Source: Balanoglossus misakiensis (Eukaryota > Hemichordata). Taken from it: 64,000 nucleotides of DNA. The notes under the pieces were generated by a model. That model saw nothing but the letters and a program-made list of their open reading frames with translations, searched no databases and was not told the DNA's origin. The position numbers and the translations under genes were made by a program. The DNA lies in assembly GCA_040954595.2 (NCBI GenBank), contig CM082592.2, positions 6,138,001 to 6,202,000 of the forward strand, read 5' to 3'. This document shows positions 23,555 through 34,191 of the stretch, one piece after another (within the stretch, counting starts at the first letter, position 1; every line of letters begins with the position of its first letter).

Positions 23555-25723
23555 CTTGAAACGAAGAATTGGAAATATCGACCGTTATAGACAAACAAGA
23601 TTTTCCAAACCACAGAGGAAACTACAGTGATTGCGCGTCTCCTGGTCGAACTCGACACCCAAGTCCCAGTGTGGACGATACTCGGAATCTTCTCCCCGGG
23701 GCTCTGACTGTTAACCTCCGGTGGAGTACATACACGCACCGTGATCGAAACAAGGACTGCGCCGGTGTTGGGCTCGCAGAAATCTTTCAGGTTTTCGAAG
23801 TAAAATGATGCATTGATCCTTTCTGACGCTATGCCACTTCAACGACCCACTCCTATATTTAATTACAAAAAATACACAATATATTATATTTATGCAAGTA
23901 ATTCTGTAATCCCCTGGTAACACTAATCACCACTAAGGGTATTTGCGTTCAGTATTAAAATCGCAGCGCAAATGGACCATGTGCAATGATGATGACAAAT
24001 GGTGATAAATTACAAATGTAAAATCACAAGGAAAGGTATTTCGACAAGTACGTTGGTACTTGGTAGTAGTTTGAGACTTCAACATATAAATCACAGACGG
24101 CAATATCTGTCGGCAAGTCTCGTGATGAGAGGGAAATGTTAATGATCGGCCACACGCGAAAACGGGTCTTATTGTACAAAAAGCTGCCGCGGGAATGCTT
24201 GTACATGTACTTGTCTATAAAATGGGGCGTTTTCAAAAGCTTGGCAATCAATCATACTTGGTCGCATAGAACCACTGAAAACATTGAAAATAGCTGCCTG
24301 TTGACATGTGCATCGCTTGTCCAAGGCTCTACAGAATATTGATGAAATGGTAAGATGCTAAGCTAGATCTAGATAAGGAAACAGTGGGTGTGGGCACCAT
24401 ACATCCAAATGCTTTATATCCTAAAGCAGACGTTAAACGGAGTTTCATTATGCCAGACTGTATCATTGGTATCTCAGGGGTACTGACTCCATTTTCGGAT
24501 GGACCCACGCTTTAGGCGTCTGCGATTACAATACCCGTCAGATTATCTGTATGCGGCCGACACAGTGCTTTCCAGTTTCCCTTTCTATAGTTACGTCGGG
24601 AAGGTAATTTATTGCTTCACTGGGATAAGCGCACTTTCTCTCATCCGAACAGTCTTTAAATTTGCTTAGTTAACGGAGAACTCAACCCATTACTTCGAGA
24701 GATCTTTGGGCGGATCAAATACGGCGGCGAGCGCAGACGTCGTCGTGACTGGAAGGAAAAGCTGTTTACGCCGAATGTACCAGCAAGAATGTTGATAACG
24801 CAGGCAACTGCATGATGGGAGAGAGCCAGGTGTCGCGAATCGAGGAGAGAGAGAGAGTTTGGAGGCTACTCATGGCAGTATATAAAACTTCCCCATCACA
24901 TGACGCAACCAAACATGACGCAACCACACCATTTTCGCAAATGATCGTAAAAACGTGTATTCCGTTTTTCTGCATTGCTGTTTGCATGGCTTACATCACA
25001 GTTTATCCATATACACTAATCTGATGCAGAGCGCGCATTTAAATACATGTGCCGGCCTATTCGAAATTCAGCAAAAACTTTTACCTGTGTATATTCATGC
25101 ACCGCCACTTTTGGCATTTTACAAGCGTGCAAAAGTGGCGGCAATTACCGCGCCCTACATAAAACAGATTGTTGATTAATCCGATTTGCGTGAAATCGCC
25201 AACAGCTGCTGCAAATGGAAAGTCATATCCCGACGATATGTATGACGATCGTTATAATCCCTTTTCCCGATTATATTGATCAGGTTGCTTATTTGTGAAT
25301 TTGTGAAACGTATTTTGACAGTTTTAATTTGTTTGAATAACAAACATGGATGTTCAAGAAGAAAGTCTTTGAAATCAATAGAGGACAGGTTTTCTGTTGA
25401 ATGTACACCTCTCCAGCTGTTGGGCGGCACTCGCGCGGCGAGAGCAAATATTTGAGTTATCATTTTTATTTTTTCCTACTAAACGGGTCTGATTCAAGCG
25501 CATTTCATTCGAAGTTCCGCAATAAATATTAGTATTAATTACCACGCTAATTGTTTACTATGGAACGAGACAGTGTTAAACCTCATAAATGACAAATGAT
25601 AGTAGAATTTTGGTATATTAGCTGCCGATACACCTGCGAATTCTTCACGAGTTTTTAATGTACACGAATAACATGATTTCATCGCCCTTGGAGTTTTGCC
25701 TGTGTTCTGATGCTAGGCCACTA

Positions 25724-25850
25724 GGATGGATGGATGGAAGAATGAATGAATGAATGAATGAATGAATGAATGAATGAATGAATGAATGAATGAATGAATG
25801 AATGAATGAATGAATGAATGAATGAATGAATGAATGAATGAATGAATGAA
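25724..25850. repeat. (GGAT)/(GAAT)n microsatellite
   Basis: A few GGAT units run into about 27 perfect AATG/GAAT tetramers (25741-25850). The purity suggests high length variability. It produces a spurious minus-strand frame made of repeated FIHS. Confidence 0.97.
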
Positions 25851-28164
25851 GAGGGCTTTGTAAACCATCTCTCTCTCCCTCTCTCTATCTCTCTTTCTAT
25901 GTACCAACATGCCGCTTGATAATTTTTACAAGCTGGCGTCAATTTTTATGAAGCAAAATCACTGTGACAATCCACATTTCAGTGAAACGTACGGTAGCAA
26001 TATGGGCCCTGCTGAAATCTGGTCGCATGTTTATGGGCGGATGCTGCACTTATTAGTCGGCGAATAAATTTAACACACAACTTTTTAAAAAAAGCTTGAT
26101 TTCCAACTCACCTAGTACGATTTAAGCTTAAGCTTTGTGAAGTATACTCCTCGAAAACGTCCTACGAGACTGACAGCGTAGCCGGTACGTGGCGATCTTG
26201 CCTGTCAGTCTGTCTGAAGCCCGAAGTGAAATATGTTTTCCTCGGAAGTTTCGCGTGGTACAAGTGCGGGGTGTACTGGTAACTATCACAGGCAATCTGT
26301 TCTATGATATGGGCGCGAAGCATATAAATACTCAAGTCGTACCTGATGTTTGTGGGGCGATTCCATTTTAATATAGGGTTCACACCAATCGACCATTTAC
26401 AGCCTGGCCATACTTCAAGTCTCACAGTGTTCGCCTCGAGTGGTGCATTCGAGATGGGATAAATGAAACATTCGGAAAAAAATATGTGTCCCCCACCCTG
26501 GATTATTGACATACACATATTATAAGCATCACGAACGTTTACCCGCGAAGTACGACACCCATCTGTGGTACGTATACCGTTAATTTCAAACTGTTGAAAT
26601 CAACTCACCCCCAAGTACATGTACACGCGTCATAGCCAGGGTTTCTTAGAGTCCCCTTGTGCGTGACGTGGATGCCAAATTTAAACCCGCGGCCTTGTTC
26701 GTCTACGAAAACCCATCAAAAACGACCACGCAATATCATACCCTCTTTTGGCCACAACTTCTAAATATAAACAAAATACAGGCAAAACATTGACCAGCAT
26801 GTTTACACAATGAAAATAGGACAGTGACGTCATCTCACCGCAAAGCAAGCTTCAAACCCCCTCCATGACTTGTATGACCATGCAGGCCTACCCATGCAGG
26901 GAGGTCAATTGTATTAAAAAACAAGGGACATAAATAAATTTGCATATGGAGAACTTGAAAAACAAACGACAGTAACTGAAACAGTTGGTTTTGCAAGCAT
27001 TGTGTATTCCGAGCTATGGTGAACGTACTCCCATCATTCAATTGGCCAAAGATGCTAAAGGCAGATACCCTTGCTGCATATAAAGCAACCTGGGTGTGTT
27101 CAAATTAGTATCCTTGGTTTTTTTCCGCTTTTCCGCGTGCAAATTGATTATTTGCGATACATCTGCTTACCCAACGGGGCCGGGGATTTCAATAATCATA
27201 ATTGCAAATACATTACAGAAAAGATCCCCTTCGGTGTCCCTATCAATTTACTTTTAGAAACAAATTTCATTTCCGCGCGTGTAATTATCGGAAATGAATG
27301 ACTTTACAACCGCGCCATTGCCGCATCTGCACCGGAGGCTATGACTTTGACAGTGTCCGGGTGATATCATGCCGAACTTCGCGTTCAGCGTGTATGGTTA
27401 TCATGATGTAGAAAGCGGAAACCGATACACGAATGATTCACCGTCACATTTGTGCATGGGATCTTCATTTCTTTTACTTGTTTTGGGTAAACATGCTCTG
27501 TGTACACCGTTTTTAGAAGAGGGGTTATAAAGATTACAGAATGATGTATCCAAAACACCGAGGCGTACAAATTGGATCAGTGAACACGAACTACTAGTAC
27601 CGGAATTGTGTTATCAGGTTATTGGGCGACAGCGTTTTGCACAAAAGACGCGACAAAACGACGGGAAATCAAGAAAAGGATTGCAAGAGGGTGATATCTT
27701 CTTATACGTGTTTGATAAAGTTTAGTCGCAGATACAGAATATCCAACCAAACTCAGATTTCTACCTTGGCGAGCCACGCGAAAAAGGCGCATGCGTCAAC
27801 ATGCGGTACAAAAAGTAAAGAATCCCACTTTCGAGTTTGCGTGATACTGTAATACGCGTTCATTGATTTCCGTATCCTAAGTGGGCAATTTTTATGACTA
27901 AGAGCTTCACCTGAGATTTGGCATCTCGAAATCGAAATTAGAACTTAAGGAATAATCTCTGACGTCAACATTTCTTCGTTTTGTCAATATTAGCTTTAAG
28001 TCTTTCGCGTTATTTCAATTGTAAGATTCTCTTGACAATAAAGAGTTTTTTTATTATAAGTTTAGAAACATGTTTGATTTCGGATCATCGAAATTCCGCG
28101 TCTTGATTTCCGATACCGTTTTTTCTTCTTCTTCAAAGCTTTGAACGTCGATCGGATCTGCTCA

Positions 28165-28268
28165 ACTTTCTGCGTCGATATGCCGACGTCAAACGCCGCG
28201 AAGGTTACCGGGGTCGTGCAATGAGTCCGACCCGCTTTCTGCGTTTGCGTTGTGACGTCAACGCCGCG
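28165..28268. promoter_or_regulatory. CpG-rich patch with a tandemly repeated CRE-like module
   Basis: Two related units, 28165-28200 and 28234-28268, each read CTTTCTGCGT, a short spacer, then GACGTCA followed by ACGCCGCG. The second contains a complete TGACGTCA (28253-28260). The surroundings are AT-rich and gene-free. It looks like a duplicated regulatory module or an unlinked promoter, but no transcript start or gene can be tied to it. Confidence 0.35.
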
Positions 28269-28680
28269 TGCTATCGATGTTGAATGTTTGACTTTTTGGG
28301 TGCGTTGTCATCGTCACGCTGTTTGATGTTTTCTGTTTGCGTGTTATTGGCGATTCCATCAACACGCGTATTTTCCATTAAAACCTTTATCAACACGACA
28401 GGATATTAGTCGAGTCGAGCAGCACATCTCCACTTCCATCTCCAATGGCCATCCCCACTTTGCTTCATTACACAAGCAACGGCGAAAACTCACAAAAAAG
28501 GCTTTCTCATTGAAATCAACAAATTAGCCCATAGAGGACATACCACTTCATTTGATTAATAGCGTTGGTCGCTAATGACGACCCAAATACAGGCCGCTGT
28601 TGGAACTCCGCGCATGTGCCCGAAAATGTTGCGCGCTAAACATAAACCAGTCGGTACCAGGGAAAGCAATAATGGGGAAC

Positions 28681-28762
28681 TTAACCCTTTCACCTCCAGC
28701 TCCGTATGTAAAGGTCCAAATTAACCATAGAAAAAAAGTGGACTTGGTAGCGAAAGGGTTTT
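28681..28762. repeat. Short inverted-repeat element, copy 3 (CCCTTTCACC family)
   Basis: Begins TTAACCCTTTCACCTCCAG and ends GCGAAAGGGTT, complementary ends with an AGGTCCAAATTAACCATAG core. About 82 bases. Confidence 0.6.
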
Positions 28763-30040
28763 AAACAGCTCCCGGTAAAAATGGACGCGACAATGAAAAC
28801 TTTGCAGTAGCTCGATAGGAAAGCAAATGCCGCGCCCATTATATAAAATATTGTTTAGCCACAGTAAGGTAGATTCTACTTCTTTCAAAATTTTAGGGTG
28901 GGGACTTGCCATTATTTAAGGGGGGCAGCCCCTTCATCGTTTGACAGGTTGCGTGCGGCTAGCCAATTTACATACTAGTACATCGCGCAGCCCCATGAAA
29001 CAGATCAGATTGATACCAGCAACTCTGATTTTCCGTACGTCACACCAGAACACAAAATAAGCTGGAAGTCTTGCACATGGACACCGTTATGATTAACTAT
29101 TCACCTGACAAAAACGTTCGTACACGCCAGAATTATTGAATGCACAGTCACAGCATCAACATATGCGCGTGCGAAGCTCAAATTTCGCGTGCTGCATCAA
29201 CACGACTATTAGCAGAAACACGAGTGTTACTGACACGTGTTATAAATAGCGCAGACGGCTCACACTGCACAAGGCTTCGATGCGTGTTGTCAACAGATAC
29301 TGAGAGTTGTTCGCGGTATTTGCAATCGTGAATCTGCTTCCATTAGTCTAATGAAGGAAAAACCGGTCGCAGGAAAATGGCTCACCGGGACACTGCTGGA
29401 CCACAAGCCAAAATGGATATAGTATAATCGAAACGCCACCACCGATGCATGACGCCAGCGCTGTTGATAGCGGATCATCATTCCTGACTTCGAGGAAAGT
29501 GTGAGTAATACGAGAATCTCGGGAAGAATTGATTTGATAATAATGAAAATCGGTTGTTATCAAGCACGTATGTGGCGTAGTACACGCTGCACCACTTTGA
29601 AACAATGGCCGAAGATATTACGGTTATAATATTACCGGTTGATTTCCGCGGAATGCTATCATGCAATAAAAATATCTATTTGAACGCCTGTAGGACAAAC
29701 ATTCGTTATTTAATACAATGATAATCGGGAATGACGCACGTTACAGTGCAAATTGAAACTTATTGGCCAAGGGCAAAGCGAACAACAACTGCAAAACAAT
29801 GTGATCCTGTTACGCGTGGAAATATAATTATGATCTCTTCCCCTTACTCAAACTCATCACTCACTCATCAACCGCCCACTAACTCACCCACCCAACCTCA
29901 CCTATATACCAACATCCAACCCACTGTATACAGCACTGTAACAGCCATGCGCCGTAACTGCCAATACAGACATGTACCACAATACAGGGTGTTGCGTCAG
30001 GGCCAACTTTTGACTGTGTATGTGGAAGTTTCAACACCCC

Positions 30041-30070
30041 GCACCACCACCACCACCACCACCACCACCA
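30041..30070. repeat. (CCA)n microsatellite
   Basis: Nine to ten ACC/CCA trinucleotides in otherwise unremarkable noncoding sequence. Confidence 0.9.
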
Positions 30071-31012
30071 AACCTCAGTGGCCTAACCGAATCTTGAACC
30101 ACAGATAAATCAAGCATATAGTAGAAGACAATTATCCTGCTCATACGTTGTATACTTCATTATAACCCCATCTTTTGCCGCAAATAAACATTCAGTAAAC
30201 CAGTACAGTAACAAAATGTAGACTTCAGACCCGGTTTTGACTTTAGCCAGACTTTATGAACGTCCACAAGGCCCCAGACCAACCTTTAAAGTAGTACTAT
30301 ATAGAAACGTAGAGTTGACAGCAAAAGTCAAATTGCAGAGATTATCGCCATCAGTGTACTCAGTCGATCAATCATTCTTCTGTCGCTATGCCATACTTTC
30401 AATTGCCAGTTTCCGGCTTTTGATAGTGAAGTATTGAATCTAGGCCAAAAAAAATATGCACGTATGTCTTTCGTGTAAACCTATACTTAGAATATCCTAT
30501 TTCATACCTGTCGAACGAGAGGACTAAGTACACTCTGCAAACAAGCAACGTCCCGCAAACCTGGGAGGGCGCATACTACATTCCCTCCGGCTATGGAAAC
30601 CGTATTATTACGATGACAAGTTTCCAACCTAGGTATGCCGTTCTCAATAATCATGTTACAGGAAAAGCAGATATCCTCTCATTTGCGGCACAGTCGTCTT
30701 GGGTACCTGGCTAACATACTTGAGTGGTTTAAGCCTTGCCACAAGCGCGCACACCCGGTCGGTGATTACATCAAGAAAGACCGATTCCAACAGTGATGAA
30801 TTTCCCTACATCCTTCCTTTTAAAAACGGGGGCCAACAACGTTAACACGTGTGTCGCAATCATTTTCCTTCGGTGTTGAAATGCAAATGATATCTTTCGG
30901 AAATGAAAAATTTCAGATGATGGTGATGATGATCATCGGCGTAGTCACATATGGAATGAGCAGATGAATATGCAAACTTGAGTAAAAGTTTTCTTCAAAA
31001 GTTGGATCTTAC

Positions 31013-31314
31013 CTCTTCGACATTCGATGGCACGCCTCAGTGGCAGTGTATGGATGTCCACCGCTGTATGGCCTAGACTGGAGCGCGCGTTGGATGCAAC
31101 GGACGTGGCAACCCCCGCGGAGTGATTTTCGTGCCCGATAACTTTCGGCCCTCGCGTAAATGACTCCAGGCAAATAGTTCTCGGCGCGACAAACGGCGCA
31201 GGGGTCGGCCTCGCTGATCACTTCGGCGGAGTGATACAGAAAATCACGTGGTGGCACAAACCCCAAGAAACTGACCAGGAAAGCAAAGGTCGCTCGATTG
31301 ACAGTTATTGGCAA
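31013..31314 (-). CDS. Orphan 5' exon of a cysteine-rich, probably secreted protein
   Basis: A minus-strand frame starts at an ATG (31314), runs 100 codons and stops being open exactly at a strong donor, GAG|GTAAGAT (intron begins at 31012). The N-terminus has a signal-peptide-like core, ATFAFLVSFLGFV. The rest is moderately charged with Cys pairs DPCAVC and GGCHVRC and a later EACHR, five Cys in the mature part. The region is GC- and CpG-richer than its flanks, as coding DNA here usually is. I do not recognise the family and could not identify the partner exon(s), which must lie below 31 kb. It might be a cytokine-, hormone- or inhibitor-like secreted peptide, or a chance open frame next to a chance donor. 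Confidence 0.4.
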
Positions 31315-32128
31315 TCACAGTCTTTTCATAGTGTTAACTAAGTATTCTCTGTCTCCTCCAAACCATGTCTGTTGTTCAGACGTGTCTAAGCTGTTGCCAT
31401 GGTTTTGGCTGATTATAATCCACAATCATGGTAATTATAAACTAAAGCCACGCAGTGTGTCGATTTATTAAAATAGGGACGTTGCTTAATGGGCTAATAT
31501 TATCGAAATAATCAAAGTGGAATTATCAGATGCCTTGTGTATTCACATGCATTTCACGGCGAGTAGGCCCCCCACAGACGAGCAGTGACAACTGGTGATA
31601 ATGTTGTCGTTTTCGCTTTAGTTAAAGTGTGACATTTGGCCATGATTTTGTCGAATATTTCTTTCCAATTTACGGAGGCGCCTGAAGGATAATATCGACA
31701 TGACCCCTAAAAAGTTAATTAGCACATTGACTAATTATGCATTTTGAAAGTGTTAATTGTTGTTTTGGTCGGCCATGCGCCTCGGGAAAAACTGCAGTGA
31801 GAAAATATCCAGATTTTTTTTTATAATTTTTTTATAGAAAAGTAACACAGAAAGCCTAAACTTTTGATATGATTACTGCTATCAAGCTATTGCTGTATCG
31901 TTTTTTTTTAGATGTGAAATAAAGATTATTTATCAGACACTCACAGGAAATCTGTGCGTGAAGTCAAGAAAAAAAGCTCCCCCGTGGTTCGTGGGAGTTC
32001 CGGGTCAGGAGCAATGATGTTCAATTCATTAGAGCGTATGGACTAAATGAAGATGTCGACTGCAATTTGTAAAGCAGCGGGGAATCGGGCAAAATTTGAT
32101 GTCAATATTAATTTAAACTGTCATTAAA

Positions 32129-32216
32129 TCTTTCACCAACAGTTCCCTCTATAGTGGTCCAACTTTACAATAGGAAACCATGGATTCGGATCAAACCACG
32201 GTGGGGACAGGGTTAA
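32129..32216. repeat. Short inverted-repeat element, copy 4 (CCCTTTCACC family)
   Basis: Begins ATCTTTCACCAACAGTTCCC, carries TGGTCCAACTTTACAATAGG and ends CGGTGGGGACAGGGTTAA. Same order of blocks as copy 2. Confidence 0.6.
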
Positions 32217-33289
32217 AACTTCATGAATCATGTTGCCAACACTGTAAATTTTTGTGGCGACTTCAATTAAACGGAGATCTATGGCTCGCTATACGCAGTA
32301 ACGACTTTATAAATCTAGCTATATCGGAAGACTGAAATGGAACTCTAATAATCTTCTCGTTAAAAACGAAAATTGCAAGATATGAAACATCCGGGTGTGC
32401 AACGATTGTAATACGTGAAAGCGTCAACTTTTATCGATGTCTTTAAATTTTGACTCTAGCCAAAGAGCCGATTTTTATTATTTCTACCCTTTTCATGGCC
32501 ATTGCTAATTGCTTGTTAGACATTTAATTTGTCCTAAATCCATTTTAATGGAAAAAACGAGTGCATTTATTCGCGATCAATCAACTGGACAGGTTGATAT
32601 CAGTTTGACACTCGCAAACAAAAATTACTTCTTCACGCGTACAGTGTTTTCTCGACTTCTTCGGGTACATGGAAAATCAAATGCAAACGATAATGAAACG
32701 TTTGAACAAAGACCGAAGATGGACTAACTTTTACAAAACGTACATAAAAGATTTAATTTGGTTTTGTTGTGTTGTATGCAGTTCTTTCTTTTGCTTTCAA
32801 TTTAAAATGTGTTTAATAAACCGTACACAAAACGCCAGCTATGCGCAGGCGAGTTTGCGATCTAACCTACTGGGAGTATTATACGCGATATAATAGATTT
32901 TCCTTGATAAGCACTTCTATATGTTAAACGTCAGCTGTGACATTTTCAGAGTACTTTAGACAATCAATTTCCTTTTTGATGTATAGCTGACGAAGCTTTG
33001 TCAAATTACAATAATCTCACTGAATCAATTTTTAAAAGTTCGCCCAAAATAGGCACACGCCGCAGGTCGAAGTGGTACTTCCGCCATACGGATTAACTAA
33101 CCTTGAACTTGGTTGCGAAATCCGGGTGAATTTGATGGCGTATAACACGAACAATATAAGGCACATTCTAAACCCGAACTGGTTCAAGAAATTAAATGCC
33201 CTCCCCCGCCCGATCCAGGCCGAGTCGTGGACAGCTGTGCCACTACACACTACATTGACATATTACTGTTTCTCTGTGATTGATTTCTG

Positions 33290-33800
33290 GCGAAATCAAT
33301 GTCAATAATCCATTAAGTGCATTGCCCTCTCGGGTCAAACATGTTACATTCTAATGCTAATGACCGCTCTATAGAAAAAAACTAGGGCAACTGCATCATC
33401 TCACTTAGTAAAGATACTAAGCATGAATCTGGTACAGAAAGAGCCAAATGACCGATATTGTGCCACATACTATACTTGTTCTATGAGCCAAAAGATAATC
33501 TCAATTAATATTGCAACCACACACACCACTAACACGAGCCAGAACACATGTTGGTAGAAGAGACCGACGTTCCGAAGACGACAAGTGAATCACTAAGTTA
33601 AACAGACTGCTGTCTCGCTTTGATGGATTTCCAGTAACACTAATGTCAATACGCTTCTATTGCGCTCGCCCTCGGGTCAAACCCGTTGCATAGTAAATGC
33701 GCATTAACCAGTTTATGGATTAAATGGGGCAACTCAAATTTGCAATTCCTCGCCAATGATACTGAGAAGTTTAAATCCGGTACAGAAAGCAATACTATTC
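33290..33800. repeat. Diverged direct duplication, about 150 bp spaced about 340 bp
   Basis: 33290-33450 and 33630-33800 share blocks in the same order: a TGATTT/TGGATTT lead-in, AATGTCAATA, GCCCTC followed by GGGTCAAAC, GGGCAACT, and a GGTACAGAAAG end. Identity is patchy. There is no reading frame in common, so this is a decayed duplication or two copies of an interspersed repeat. Confidence 0.45.
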
Positions 33801-34045
33801 GCCCAGCTGGCCTATATATAATATTAAAATACCGTAGAACCAAAAGACTGTAATACTATAGTAATACGTTTAATTTTAAAAAGAGACTATAAAATTGTTG
33901 GTCGTACACGCTCTGTTTTATCAATTTAGTATAGTGTCTCTCAAAATAGACTACTTTAAGCCATGTATCCTTATCGATGTGATTCGATCTTTTTTTTCAG
34001 CAGGTACATGTACTGGCCTATGAACTGCTTTGTTTCAAACATTAT

Positions 34046-34051
34046 TTTAAT
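34046..34051 (-). terminator. Candidate CYP4 polyadenylation signal
   Basis: TTTAAT on the plus strand (ATTAAA on the minus), about 140 bases after the CYP4 stop codon. Confidence 0.3.
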
Positions 34052-34191
34052 ATGATTCGGATGCTACGGCAACGATAAAAAAACATGGCACATGATTGGC
34101 TACATGAAACAGCTCCGGTCCCTCAGCGGGGTTGCACACAATCGATGGCAGAATCGCCGTCATTCACGGGTGACAGTCAAGATCTCGTGCC

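Larger units (their letters stand above)
23555..31012. other. Long gene-poor region
   Basis: 7.5 kb without a coding region that I can support. It holds the GAAT microsatellite, one copy of the roughly 85-bp repeat family (28681), a CpG-rich patch at about 28.13-28.33 kb, and simple CCA sequence near 30.05 kb. Frames up to 125 codons exist but lack family resemblance, splice context or codon bias. It could contain downstream exons of the orphan secreted gene at 31 kb. Confidence 0.5.
31315..34191. other. Intergenic region 3' of CYP4
   Basis: 2.9 kb with no supported gene. It contains one copy of the roughly 85-bp repeat (32129-32216) and a diverged direct duplication (33290-33450 and 33630-33800). 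An ATTAAA on the minus strand at 34046-34051 could be the CYP4 polyadenylation signal. Confidence 0.5.

Noticed and set aside
22110-23630. Long frames (329 aa on the minus strand in another frame; 113, 105 and 225 aa on the plus strand) around the GPCR
   Set aside because: Shadows of the GC-rich GPCR coding region; Arg/His/Pro-rich composition typical of wrong-frame translation.
25713-25942. Minus-strand frames with repeated FIHS
   Set aside because: Direct translation of the GAAT microsatellite.
26162-26498. Possible second exon for the orphan secreted gene on the minus strand
   Set aside because: An AG with compatible phase exists at about 26498, but the polypyrimidine tract is poor and the short resulting peptide has no cysteines or other support.
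29731-30108. 125-codon plus-strand frame
   Set aside because: Thr/Pro/Gln-rich low-complexity sequence ending in the CCA microsatellite; no start context, splice sites or homology.
22277-31314. Joining the 31-kb secreted exon to the GPCR as one gene
   Set aside because: The GPCR has a complete own N-terminus with start codon and glycosylation sites, and no acceptor in phase was seen upstream of it.
33032-33308. Overlapping 72- and 78-codon frames on both strands
   Set aside because: One minus-strand frame is hydrophobic, but neither shows family motifs or splice context.
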